DNA of 64,000 nt from positions 63,937,090 to 64,001,089 of the forward strand of contig JAKTNV010000006.1 in NCBI GenBank assembly GCA_022747635.1. Reading direction: 5' to 3'. The stretch comes from Hetaerina americana. Its lineage: Eukaryota > Arthropoda > Insecta > Odonata > Calopterygidae. The translations under genes and the position numbers were made by a program. Shown in pieces: positions 1 through 11,639 of the stretch. The notes under the pieces were generated by a model. That model saw only the letters and a list, made by a program, of their open reading frames with translations, did no database searches and was not told the DNA's origin. The stretch's first letter is position 1. Each line of letters begins with the position of its first letter.

Positions 1-54
1 TAGTTGGCCCGGATGTCCTCCAGAATATACACAATCTACGATTAATCCCTTCCA

Positions 55-470
55 TGTAAGGATGTGTAAGGATGTTAAGATAAGTAAGGATGTTAAGAAA
101 AGGCTTGTTAAAACTTTGATATGGAACATAGTTTTGTACGGCGCGGAGACATGATCATTGAAGCAGGATGATGGGTGTAGATTAGACAGTTTTGAAATGT
201 GGATGTGTATAAAAGGTGAAGTGGACAGCTAAGAAAACAAATGAGGAATTGTTGGGATTGGTGGAGGATGAGAGAAATTGTTGCGATAAATCATAAGGAG
301 ACAGGAAAAATGGATCAAAAGCGTATTGATTGGCAATAGGATGTTAAAGGCTGTGATAGGAGGAAGGATGGCAAACGAGAGAGGGGCAGAAATAGGAAAG
401 GGATGTTGGACGGAATTAAGGAAGGAAGGAAGTTTACGGATATGAAGAGAGACTTTGTTATGGTATAAAA
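55..470 (+). mobile_element. RTE-A retrotransposon, ORF2 C-terminal fragment
   Basis: This is the end of the reverse transcriptase ORF of the most abundant non-LTR family in the window, called RTE-A here. Translation with frame changes gives DVKKRLVKTLIWN, LYGAET, then a stop where Trp is expected, SLKQDD, and further on KKTNEELLGLVED. This is the conserved region after the RT palm in arthropod endonuclease-reverse transcriptase ORFs. The same order of motifs recurs at 25465-26160 and on the minus strand at 12953-14110. The 5' part is missing and stops interrupt the frame, so it is a dead copy. The family assignment to RTE is from memory of motif style. The minus-strand frame at 229-486 is its antisense shadow. 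Confidence 0.8.
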
Positions 471-735
471 AAAACACAGTAATCAACCCGAAGGTCGGTT
501 TGGTAGGTGATGGTAGAGTTCACCCAGTACTAAGCCCGACGGCGTGTGAAATTCAGTTATCAGGGTAGGGGGGCCAGTTCCTTTCCCTGTGCCGGTTATG
601 GTTTCCCAGGAAGACCTGGTACCCGAAAAATCACATAGCTTGGGTGGAGCTCCAGGTACCCAGAGTGCCTCGCCCGGGGATCGAACCCGGGACCCTCCGG
701 TCCAACGCTCTACCCCCTCGACTACCGCGACCCAC
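470..735 (-). mobile_element. tRNA-derived SINE
   Basis: On the minus strand the element begins with a tRNA-like head (about 735-662). It has an A-box-like stretch TAGTCGAGGGGGTAGAGC and a perfect B box, GGTTCGATCCC (677-687), inside a GGG/CCC T-arm. These are the internal RNA polymerase III promoter parts. The head is slightly short for a tRNA and runs on without a break into a GC-rich body of about 190 bp, containing CCTGGGAAACCATAACCGG, and ends near a run of eight T. A functional tRNA gene would not carry this body. The 3' end lies in or beside the RTE-A tail at 55-470. SINE family unknown. Confidence 0.75.
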
Positions 736-778
736 TGTTAGGGTGTATATATATTTTTATATATATGTATATGGGCTA

Positions 779-1084
779 CACAATAGAATAAAATAAAATA
801 GTAACACTTAAAAGGACACTCACATTGTAAATTGTTTAAGCTTTCGGCCTTCTCCGAGGCCTTCTTCAGCAATCTTACTTGAAGAATGTCTCGGAGAAGG
901 TCTTCAACTTAAAGGACACTCACATTGTAAATTGTTTATGCTTCTCCTTTAAGTTGAAGGCCTTCTCCGGGGCCTTCTTCAAGTAAGACTGCTGCATAAG
1001 GCCTCGGAGAAGGCCGAAAGCTTAAACAATTTACAATGTCACTGTCCTTTTAAGTTTTACTATTTTATTTGTGTTCTATTGTGC
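779..1084. repeat. 306-bp foldback palindrome
   Basis: The left arm (779-916) is the near-perfect reverse complement of the right arm (945-1084), with a loop of about 28 bases. Shared blocks include CACAATAGAA, ATTGTAAATTGTTTAAGC, GGCCTTCTCCGAGGCC and CTTCAACTTAAAGGA. A partial copy of the arm sequence (CACTCACATTGTAAATTG) sits in the loop, so it may have grown by nested inverted duplication. It has no coding capacity. It is foldback- or MITE-like, or two head-to-head ends of one element. Confidence 0.85.
838..869 (-). other. hammerhead-like core motif (weak)
   Basis: Read on the minus strand, the left arm of the foldback contains CTGAAGA, then a GGCC...GGCC hairpin, then GAAAGCTT. This has the order of a hammerhead core (CUGANGA, stem II, GAAA, short palindromic stem III). 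Against it, stem I is poor: ATTG before the core pairs with CAAT only after three extra bases. The right-arm copy (992-1024, plus) has CTGCATA in place of CTGAAGA. It may be a decayed relative of the better motif at 18531-18570, or chance. Confidence 0.25.
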
Positions 1085-1093
1085 CGTCCAAAT

Positions 1094-1124
1094 ATTATAC
1101 TGCTCGTGTGAGTGTTTCTGTATA

Positions 1125-1182
<58 letters not shown>

Positions 1183-1213
1183 TATACAGAAACACTCACA
1201 CGAGCAGTATAAT
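1094..1213. repeat. 120-bp perfect palindrome around (AT)n
   Basis: Positions 1094-1130 are the exact reverse complement of 1177-1213 (37 bases, beginning ATTATACTGCTCGTGTGAG). The centre is an uninterrupted AT run, itself self-complementary, so the whole 120 bp folds on itself. A further TA run follows (about 1212-1235). It could extrude a cruciform. The short plus-strand frame across it translates AT repeats and is not a gene. Confidence 0.9.
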
Positions 1214-1259
1214 ATATATATATATATATATATATAGCATACATATAGACATATATAAA

Positions 1260-2500
1260 TGATTTACATTCAAGTTTAATGTGATGCACAATAAAATACA
1301 TCATGCTTACAACGGGTCGGATGTTCATAATGACAAACGAATAGTGAATTGTTTTCATCATTTGAGAAAGTCCTTGTTCTGCTTAGTGAAATAACGTTAA
1401 GACGCGATATTACCGACCCTATGCTCTAATTCGTAAGATAAAACACTTTTATTAAAATTATGACAGCAATGATGCATGATGATCTCTATATTCTGGGTAA
1501 GTATCCCAGCTAAACTAGCCTCCTTGATGCATGTTTCCCGTCAGATATCTTTTTTGTGCTGCTTTACGGAGTGCATTTCCTCAAAGACACTCGAAAAGAG
1601 GAAAAACGTATACTTCATCTGTGGGGATCAGGAGCGGGTGCATTACGAATATTTCTCACGAAACTGGCGTTATCCTCGGAGAAAATGATGGAAATAACGG
1701 TGGAGATCGCACACATTTTTTCCCTCCCAAGTATCTTCGAAGGGTGAAAAAAATATGCCGACGCCTCGACAAATACTCGAAATCCATGAGTAATGTTATT
1801 TCCACGTCTCTCATATCCCCACCAGAGCACTAATCCTTCAAAAATATGTTGTGCGTTCTCATCACGTCTCCTTAACGCAAGTCTACTTAGCGCTCACTCC
1901 GTGACGCTAGTGTCTCCCCGGCCAAGTGGGGCGGTGCTCTTCATCACCCTCCCTTCCCCACCCCGCCCTACCCTCTGTCCCGGCAACCCTTCCCTCTCCT
2001 CGCCACGTGACCCGGGCAGGACCTCCGTGTTTTGCATTCCGTCCGTCCTAGGATTCATCGAGGATACGTGGCGAGATCCTGGCGTGGGAGGGTGAGGAGA
2101 AGGGTGCATGCAGGGCAAAAGGGAGCCTTGAAGGGGCCACAGGGGACACGGGCGGCATTGACTGTCATGGCGCGCCTGTGGCCCCAGGGGCTGACAGCCC
2201 TCCTTATCGACGATGTGCTTAGCACCATCATCCCCTTCCCCATTACACCATGGCTGACCTGCAAGATTTTGATGCCCCCACTTGCCCCGTCGACAATAAC
2301 GGAAAATGTTGTCTTCTGAATGACAATATGTCAGTGGAAACGTAACAATTAAACAATGGGAAGGTTTTAATGTAGATGGGTTAGGGATGATGGGAAAAGT
2401 CAACATCGCAAGATAAAATAGAATATAGACTGGTTTTATAGCTTGGAATAATAGCAGTAACAATACCAATTGCATCGATTTTCAAATTAAGCATTCAGCT
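1260..2500. other. No gene seen; GC-rich patch at about 1840-2330
   Basis: Most of this stretch is plain AT-rich sequence. The part at about 1840-2330 is clearly richer in C and G, with C-rich runs on the plus strand (for example CACCCTCCCTTCCCCACCCC). Open frames of 95-193 codons occur on both strands because stop codons are scarce there, and none shows a recognisable domain. It could hold a promoter, an exon or conserved non-coding DNA; the sequence alone does not decide. Confidence 0.45.
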
Positions 2501-5500
2501 ATTCTTCAAAAACTATGAGATGTTTTCGTAAACCATTAGCTAAAAAGCATGAAGTGCTTGCCATTGGAAGTAGTTATGAGACATTGAAATATTAATTGTA
2601 TTTAAAGATTTGGAGAATGTGATAGTGAGGCCAACGTTTAGTAAGCGTAGTAGAGGGAGGAAAAGATTTGGCATGCCGGACAGAATGAAGGGGGCCAAGA
2701 TTTCATGGAGTTAACAGTAATAGGATATGGTGGTATATTTTGTAAGGATATTTTGTGTCCCACCGGGAGGTGCTTTGAAGTTTAGCAATGTCCAGAGCAT
2801 GCATGGGACCATCAAAAACCCGCCTTGCCCGGAATAATAGTCTTGATGGCTTGTATACTCGGATTACAATCCTGGCTGGAATATAGGTTATGTACTTCCT
2901 GGATATCTTTCTCCAACTATTTCCTGGTTTTTAACACAGCTTCATGAAAAAGTATAAACCGGCGCAGAATTCATTAATTATCCAATTTAAGAGTGGTTAA
3001 TTTTTACATATCAATTTAAAACTCTTTTGGTTGAAAAAAGTTTTAAAAAGATAAAAGGAAAGATAATTTAAACCTTATCTAACACTATTTTCAGGCTTTT
3101 TGAGATTCAAAGAACCCTGCGTAAGTTCATTACATCCCTCCAGTCCAAACAACTAATAAAATATTGTGTCGACTCCAAGGAAAATAGTTTAATTCATCGA
3201 TAGAGCTTTCGAATGCAGTCATTTTCAAGCCTTCAAGCAGTGTAATAATGAAGGAAATGTTTGTGGAGTCTACATATTTTTTCAATGATTTCGTCAAGAT
3301 AAAGAAGTGAAAATTTATTTTCTTTTTTGCAATAATAGCATTTCACAAACTAGAAACCAAAAGGTTTGATGCTCATTACATCCCTCTTTCCTAGTTAACT
3401 AGGTCATATTTTTGTCATTCTCTTCAATAAAAAGATGAAGATTTTTTTCTTTAATATAATTATCACAATTGAAACTACCATAGATTCTATTAGTTTCAAC
3501 TTGATCGTTCACAAAAACCATTGCCAAAATTCATTATTTATGCTGAGGCTCTAAGCCTAATATGAATTTTACAATGCCTGCCCATATTCAGTGTGGTGAA
3601 CATGTCACAGAATGAGAATAGAGACAGATATTAGAATAAAAATATATCCCACAAAGCGTTTTGTTTTCATCCCGTCACAATAAAAACCTTCACTGATCCG
3701 AACTGATATGTCCATAAGGTGTTATTAGGGCACTCGGGTCGACTCCTCATTCCTCATTCTCCAACAATTTCCATAAAATTACGAGAAAATTTGGTTACTC
3801 GCTAATGATATGTTCAACTACAGAGAAAAAATAATAAAAGAACTTTCAAGGTTATTCAACGATCTCCTTAATAATATTGATCGCTTCTCAGAAAGTTCCA
3901 GATAAAGCTGACAGAATTCCGTAGTAATGCACCTATGGGAAATGAAACCTAATCGCTCATATAGAACTAGCATCACAGGATTATATTTAAGCTAATTGAT
4001 TAAGTTAATTACTGGGATAAAAAGAAATATCGGAACTAACAACTTAAAATATATTCTATGTAACTGAGGATCTGCATTAAATAAATTAGACTTTCGCATG
4101 TTAATGGAAAGATAAATGAAAAAATGTACATTTTACGGAGAGGTGTATTTCGAATTAGTTTGACATTATTTTTAGTCGCTATTTTCGGCCTAGATTAGGG
4201 AAAAAATTCTAGAAATTGAGTACGAAACAGATAGGTTTCAGATATAATTTTTCTCACGGACGATAAGGTTTCAGAATAACGTCCGACCGAAATAGGAGGG
4301 AAATGTGTTTTTCAAGGGTAGTCTTGTGTGTAATCCCATGCCATACGACATGGTGATGGTTCGTAGAGTAATTAATAAAATTAAAACTTAAAATACTAAA
4401 TATTTAATTTCTGAACAAATCCAAAAACTAAAGAAAGATCACATGTTTGTAAAATATAATTTGCTCACAGAAAAAGAAAAGGCACAAACTATTAGATAAC
4501 TAAGAGCGCTCGCATTTAATAAAATCCACAATATTATTAAATGAGCACCTCAATATAATAAATAGATCAAGATTTTAATGGTAATACTGAGAGAATTATT
4601 TTGGCTCTTCATCTATTTTATTCGTGAGTGAGTTGAATATTTGAAAATAAATACGATGCCAGCCTTAAAAATATATAATTCCTTCCGAATAAGTCCTGAT
4701 CAAAGAGAATAAAACAGAAAAAAATATTATCTAGCTGCTGTGTTGGGGGGTTAACTAAAATACTTGTTGGCTCGTAGTGTAAAATGTTAATGTAGGTTTA
4801 ATTTAGCTAATCACCCATCGCAAGCACCCTGGGTCTATTTTAACAACGACGAAGTGGGATTTCAATTATTGCCAATATTTTACCTTGAAATATAAACAAT
4901 AAATAAAGATATTCACAAAACATAGCGTTGGTAAAAAAATTCGTGAAGCTCTGAAAAAATTGGAAGGAAACATAGCAGTAAAATTTCATAAATAAATGCA
5001 GGCGAAACCATTGACGTCTTTAAGCAGTATGTTTTGGGAAATTGGAAGTGTATAAAAAAGAATCTGGGCATAATTGCATCAGTAAAAGGTTTACTTGAGA
5101 AAATGAGAGAGCTTACGACTAAGCTCGAGAGTATATCAAAATTAGACGTTATATAGGACTATAATGGAACGTATTACTTCATGTTTTAAAGACCTGGATT
5201 TTGAAGATGTTGAACGGGAGGGAATTGGAGAATTTAAAGTTCTCATTTGAGTTAAGAGTCGAAAAGAGTAAATAGAGCTGATTTGGGGTTGGCGATGAAA
5301 CCGGCGAAAGAAATTAATGAAAGAGGAAAAACTGGATGGAGTACATAATAACAAAAATATAAGATCAATCTCAGACTGATTAGAAAGAAAAATCTTAGAA
5401 ATAGAGATTAAATCTTAAAGCTCGCTTGACACGCTAAGCTATCCTAGCGATAGCTAAACATGGCTGACTACTTCCAGTGGTTTTAATTTGTCCCTTTAAT

Positions 5501-6240
5501 CGAAAGGAAACTAAGAAATAATGAAGGTATTCAACATGCCGACCATTTTCGTCTTCCAAACGCTTTTATCATGATGCTCTAATTACTTACCGATTCGTAT
5601 TGGCGGATATTACAAATTCCATCGGAAACTCGAGAGACTCATTTTGATGACTCTGCAGTGTTTTTGCACTGAATTCTCGATACCTCTGTTCTTGGCGTTC
5701 TACCAAATTCGGTGCTTAGCTGTTGCTGTGCGAAAAGGTTCAAGTTTTTCCTCAGTCTTCCGTAACTTTGACTTATTTCTAGTTAGACATTTGAACTTGG
5801 CGTTGAGATCCAACATAATACTCTATTTTCTGTGGGGAACTTTATATCCTTCCCTATGTGTACACTATGTCTACAACATATCATCCAAAGAATGTTCCTG
5901 TCTTACATCCACCGTTTGTGGCAAGAATGCGTTTCTGAATTGGCGATTAAGTTCCACCCTTACAAAAAAACAACACAAATGTTGCACAAAATGTTATAAT
6001 AAAGTCATTCAAAGCTATTGATAAGAAATTAAATTTATAGAAATCCCCTCATCGATAACGCAATGAAAAATCTAGAACAAATTAAAAATAAATATCACAG
6101 AAATACAGTATTAATTAGTTAAACCACACTGATCTCTGTTCTAAGGCTCCGCACAAAATAAATAAAAAAAAACATTCACAATCCAATTACTTTATTACCT
6201 CCTCCCACACTTTATGGAGTGTTGAAATCTTATTTAAATA
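2500..6240. other. No gene or repeat recognised
   Basis: AT-rich sequence with frequent stops in all frames. The frame at 5644-6021 (125 codons) has no recognisable domain, no neighbour with a related frame and ordinary composition, so I treat it as chance. Confidence 0.6.
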
Positions 6241-6660
6241 CATGGTGATCAATCAAGGGTTCGGTTTGGCAAAAGGTCCTCATGCACACCACAACGCCAC
6301 TACGTCTCCATTACTCCCGAATCATTTCCCGACGTTCGTGGCACCGCACCGCCTCCTCTACCCCCTCCCCCGCTGCCCCATCCCGCATACAAGTGCCATG
6401 CCTTTTCCCCGCGCCCATCCCGTCATCCCAAAGCGACTATCACGCCCGTCCCCTGCCCGTCCTTCCTCTCCACACCCCTTTCTTCCCTCCCAGCGCCGTG
6501 GATCAATTTGTCTTCCGATGCCGTCTAAAACACTTCCCCTCCGCAGCTCAACCGACCCTCGCCGCTTCATTCGCCCCCCGACCCCTTCTGCTCTTCCGAT
6601 TCGCCCCTCGGCCAACACGCTTTCCTCTTCCATCCCACACTCGCATTCTCTCCGTTAAAC
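6240..6660. other. C-rich patch with overlapping spurious frames
   Basis: A strongly C-rich plus strand (CCCCCTCCCCCGCTGCCCCA and similar) stands out from AT-rich flanks. It yields Pro/Ser/Arg-rich frames in two plus frames (138 and 169 codons) and a Gly/Arg-rich minus frame. That pattern comes from base composition rather than coding. No domain is visible. It is similar in kind to the patches at 38.0-38.7 kb and 43.8-44.3 kb. Confidence 0.5.
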
Positions 6661-9600
6661 CTCATTTCACATTCTCCACCTTGCTATTAATTTACATTCT
6701 CTTGTTAGTCCCTATTTCTGTCTCCACAGTTATATTCTGTGATTTCTCCGGGTCTCAAATTGTTAAATATTTCACTTTATCCACCGTTTAATGCATCTTT
6801 TGTATACTGTGCCTCCATTATTTAGGGAATATGAATTATGGTAAAAGGGATCTCACAGTTTCACCTGAACAAGGTAAAGGAAAAAATCGAATCACCCTTT
6901 CCATTTCTGCTCCATCGTTATATTTCAGTCTCGGGATAAAAATCTTCGTCACCGATTGAATCTTGCCAAATGAGATATATCGAATAATATTACAGATTTC
7001 TACAATACGAGAGACCATCTCTGTAAAACGCCACCAACCTGATTAATCTCTATAAAATAGGTCTGGACAATGAACGTCAATATTAGCTGTTGCTTTACAA
7101 TTGCCAAGTATTGCGCCCGTTTGAAAGATGTTTATTTCGTTTTATAATAATTAAAATTGTGAATTGTAGAATTATCAAAGTTGAAAAAGTCATAAATAAT
7201 TTCCATATCCGCTGAAATCACAAAACCCTCCACACCTGATTGTGTGTTGGAGAGTATGAAACAATTAAACGAATATTTTATCAACTAGAATAGACTCTTT
7301 TATCCATCCATTTACCTCAGAAATATTAGATTCAAAGGTAATTTAATGAAATTGATTTTTGAGAGGTTATTTCATCAAGTAGCAAGACTCCTCGACTTCT
7401 CCAATTCCACTAAAATTTATATTGATTAGTAATATTTGTATTATTTAGTCATTATTGACCCAGGTAGTAATAATTGTTAATCACTAATAAATTAAACATC
7501 GTTTCAATTACGTATTCTGCGAATTAATTCCTACTATGCAAAATAAAGGGGTCTAATAAGTATCCATATAATCCTCTAATTTTGCTTTTCAAACTAATCA
7601 TATAGGATTTTGCCCGTAGAACACGTAAGTAACAAATATGTATATGTATAATATACAAAATATGTATATACAATAATGTTGCTTATTCATATACTGTATA
7701 TTTTAATTATAATAAATTATAGTTGCTGGATGGTTGCTACTTCTTCCTCAGCACAATCTCCAATTGTGCAGATATGCACGGTATAGGAATAAAAGAATCG
7801 TGAGTGCCTTAGATAATTTGAGGATTAGGTTTAAAAAAAAACGTTGAACAGATGAAGCTACTTCCTTACAATCTTTTTTAAAGAATCAACTCATAAGACC
7901 ACATCATAATTATTCATTTGTTAACATCTACCACAGTCAAAAGTTTTCCTTGATGCTACGCCTCCTTTAGAGGGAAAGTTTTATTAAATTCAATAACAAT
8001 TGGAAGCATTCAGCCGAAATTATAATTAATGTAACGTCTACCCTTTCTCCCTCTCCCCTTTTCCTCATTACTTGTTACTCAAGACAACCTACAGGTATCA
8101 ATCCATCAAATATTCCACACCCGACATGCCCTCCCTCCTGTAACTAATGCTAATACCACCATTTGCTGATCCTAATGCGTTTCATTTATAAAACCCATAC
8201 AACAACTCGGACATATGCAAAAACTACGAAGGAATTCAACACTGGGACACCAGGCTTTGCCGGGGATGAATATGATCACAATTTGTCACTAACAGAGGCA
8301 GTTTACTGATAGAGCTGTAATTAATGAACATGCCTGCTGGGGCGGGATAACTTGATGCTTTGTGTGATGTGCCTCCCTCGGGGAAACATTTCACATTCAA
8401 ACCCGCCCAGATTGCTCCTCGCCTTCCCGACCGACGTCCCAGACGTTCTTCGTCGCTTTGACTCCGTTCTCTGTGTCTTTCAAAAATGTGGGCTATTACT
8501 CCTCCTGGAGTACTCATTTTTTTCCTTTTTAACTCATCACATTTGTAGATCTCCTATCCCTCATTACCGAAAAGGGTCTTATTTTTTTAACAGCAAATGT
8601 CGCATCAAGCAGACTTTGAAAACATCAGTGTGTACCCTAGACTCAGAGGATAGTGAGGCTTCCTTTGCAAGAGTATCTCATTATATCATTTTTGAATTAT
8701 CTGTTCTTCTATGCATCAGGGTTTTGATTATTTTCAAACCTTGATTTGTTGCTTGCTTTTCTGTGCCCATCGACGATACTATATAATTGAAGTTGCCTAG
8801 TTTTGGAATTATTGTGTCAAAAATTCATAGATTTTAGAATCGTTACGACCTAAGTTGGGTATTTAATAATTTTTTTCATCCAAATCAAATGATTTTTTCA
8901 ATTTAATTTTTTTAATTTAATCGGAATGATTTTATTTACGGTTCACTTAACCGAATGGATTAAGCGCTTTAAGAAGCATTTTCATACGTTGGGCTACCAA
9001 TCACTGGACGTTGACAAAATAGTGAATAATATGTACACAAACTGATATCCCAAAATAGCATTCTTATTTCCAAAATTTCTTTACTGATACTTTAAAGTCT
9101 TATTCAAACATGAACAGAAAAATGTTTATGGTATCGAAAAGTGTTAGCTCAGAAGGAGATAAGAACATAAAAGAAAGTATGTCAAAAACATGGATGTGGG
9201 TGATTTTGGTAAGCTCGATAGAAAATCACCGTATTAAAACAAATAAAGGCGATGGAATGTAAAACGATTTATCAAAAAAGAAAGAAAAAGGAATTTGATT
9301 ATTCAGGGAAAAAATTGAGCGGGAACTAAAGTGATTTTAACAAAAATAATACCCTTTATGCTACCGTAGGTCGCTCAGGTGAACTTTGAAAGTCACTACT
9401 GATTGAAATTTTGGTGCACATAGGGACAGACGGACCTGCTACTAAAAATATACAAAGAACGCGTTTCGGAGAAAATAAGGAACTTTAATCCCAACTTAAC
9501 ATTTCGTTCCGCGAAAAACGTAAAGGGGAAGGATTTCACAAAAAAAGAGACTATATTAGGCGCTACAATTTTAAAATGATGCATGGTTAATATCCCGGCA

Positions 9601-9775
9601 AGTACAATGACGATTGAATAAGCAAGAGTAGTTCATCTTTTAAGATTGATTTGTGATGATCCTAGCTCTAAAAACACACTAATAAGCAGAGACTTACCCT
9701 CCAGTAAATACTGCAACACGTTACATAACGAGAATCGTTCAGCAAGCCAGTTTATAAAACAATATAAGTATCTTG
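6660..9775. other. No gene or repeat recognised
   Basis: AT-rich, with only short frames. The 130-codon plus frame at 8352-8744 and the overlapping minus frame at 8236-8517 show no domain. A small TATGTATA-rich patch is at about 7636-7672. Confidence 0.6.
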
Positions 9776-9779
9776 TACC

Positions 9780-10060
9780 TCCCTTAATTGGATCCAACAA
9801 GAAAATTGTTTCCTCCAGCTTCCATCACTTACCCTATCAGTCTACCCTCCATCGCAGTCTTCAGCACTCCACTCTCGCACTCAAAATACCCTACACAATT
9901 TAATTCTTCCTTCCATTCGCTAAAACTTTCCATCTTATCTTAATTGATGCTTCATTTATTAGTTTTGTTTTCCTCTTTCGTCTTTTTATGTTTTCCATTC
10001 TTTTTATGTTTTCCATTCTTTTTCACATCCACATTCTCTTCTATCCAAATTTTTTCAACC
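9780..10060 (-). mobile_element. RTE-A ORF2 C-terminal fragment, decayed
   Basis: The reverse complement reads, with a frame change, through KRMENIK, TKEEN, then GVLKTAMEGRLIG, matching the RTE-A tail order (RRMEKVK, TNEEV, SRMLKTVIEGRMLG). It is a strongly mutated, 5'- and 3'-truncated copy. It contains an 18-bp direct duplication (9981-9998 and 9999-10016, unit TCTTTTTATGTTTTCCAT). The plus-strand frame at 9646-9903 partly overlaps it and is not a gene. Confidence 0.6.
9981..10016. repeat. Tandem duplication, 18 bp x 2
   Basis: Two exact adjacent copies of TCTTTTTATGTTTTCCAT, inside the decayed RTE-A fragment. A local slippage-type duplication. Confidence 0.9.
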
Positions 10061-10149
10061 ACATAAAACTGTATTCCACTAGAGATTTTTATTGATCTTA
10101 TTGGCGATTAACTTATCTTCTTTGTCAAATTACCTAATTTTGTCAGAAC

Positions 10150-11250
10150 TTCTGTGCTTAACGCCTGTATGTTGGAGTGCGAGTAATTTGCGAGACCTAG
10201 GCGCTGAAACATGCGGCACTGAATTCATTTAGTAAGTTCAACCTAGCATTGAATCGTCTTTTTTTTCTAATGGTTCCTACCCCAACTCCATAAGCATTCC
10301 GATGACGCTTTTCGTTTTATCGTAAGAGTTTTCAACGAAACGGGCTTCCCGGCGTTGAACCTTCTCAGTTTCCCGAATGAGGCCTTTTTCACACGAATAC
10401 CATACGCGTATTCTAAATGAGGCCTTACAAGAGCTTGGTAACAACGTTCTTTGACCTTTGAGTCACTTCTGCCGACAATGCATCTAATAAATCCCAATTT
10501 TCATATGCTTGCCCACAGACTTTATACATGTGAGTCCCCCAAGTCTTTAGTGAATATAAGACCTAGGTATTTTACCGTACCAACTACTTCTAGGTCAACT
10601 CCAGCTAATTTTTAAACAAATTTGGTTGATCTTTTAAAGAATTTTACCACCGAACATTTGTAAATATTTAATGACGATCCCTATTTTGAACGCCATTTAG
10701 TAATGCAATCTAGATCCTGTGCTAGCATTAAACAATCCTCATATCATAGCATTAACGATACCAGTAAGGTTAAAGCCACCACCTATTATGTTGATGCTGT
10801 TATTATGTTTTCGTGTAAATTGGTATATTTGTTCATCGAGTGCATGAAGTGTTTGAAAATCTAAGTCTGGAAGCCTATAGAAGGAGCATAAGTTAACGTT
10901 TGCTTGATAAATCGCATTAAGGTGCACCATACACTTTCTATGTTATAATTATTAAATATGCATCGTCTTCTTTCAAAAATACTTTTGACTACTACGAACA
11001 TTCTTCCTTCGGGTCTATTACCTTTATTGCGTCCGTAAACTGTGAAATCTATTGAGAAAATTTCGCGATCGTTTATATCATCATGTAGTCAACTCTCTGT
11101 GCCTAAAATTATAATAGCGAAATAACTTTGGATTATATGCTCGAGGTCTGCTCTTTAATTTTTGAAACTTCTGCGATTTAATACACGGATATATAGATTA
11201 TTTTTATTTTGAATGACACCCGTATTTATGTCTAACTGTAATTTAGCACA
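10150..11250 (-). mobile_element. L2/CR1-like retrotransposon, endonuclease joined to RT C-terminus
   Basis: On the minus strand from about 11200 the translation gives LYIRVLNRRSFKN, LGTESWLHDDINDREIFSID, SVWCTL, NLCSFYRLPDLDFQTL, then INIIGGGFNLTGI. This is the APE-type endonuclease of L2/CR1 elements, whose usual GGDFNLPGI carries the catalytic Asp, here changed to Gly. At about 10740 the sequence jumps directly to the region after the RT active site: DLDCITKW, VDLEVVGTVKYLGL, then KLGFIRCIVGRSDSKVKER and ALVRPHLEYA. The whole polymerase core is absent. Stops and frameshifts are present. Downstream to about 10150 the match fades. Confidence 0.8.
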
Positions 11251-11639
11251 CGGAGGAGTGCATGTTAAGTGTATTTCAGTATTAATTATAAAATAAGTTA
11301 TTAAAAATGTTATCTGTGCTAGCTGCAAATATTACCAACCCACGAAACGAACCACCCAATTTTGTTGCGAATCGCAAAACTGCACCGTATATCCATTCGG
11401 CACACACAAATTCGCAAATTCTGAAATGCACAGCTTTCGGATGAGGAGCTAAACCCACCAATCTAACCGTTATTTCTGAAATGGTTCCATTAAGTATTCC
11501 TTATTCACTCAGTCAAAGAATTTCTAAAAATCCACGGATCAAATAAATTTCTCCCAATTACTATTTTTATATCCATATTTTTCTATCAATGATTTCATCA
11601 CTCATATGGCATCACGGTTCGGGGAGAGAAAAACAAAAC

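Noticed and set aside
1131..1176. CRISPR-like or satellite array
   Set aside because: The repeats are simple AT dinucleotides in a palindrome; no spaced direct repeats were found anywhere in the window.
1894..2475. 193-codon minus-strand frame with a hydrophobic start
   Set aside because: It lies in a GC-richer patch where several frames on both strands are open at once. The hydrophobic N-terminus comes from AT-rich flank and the rest is Gly/Pro/Arg-rich without a domain. Kept only as a patch annotation.
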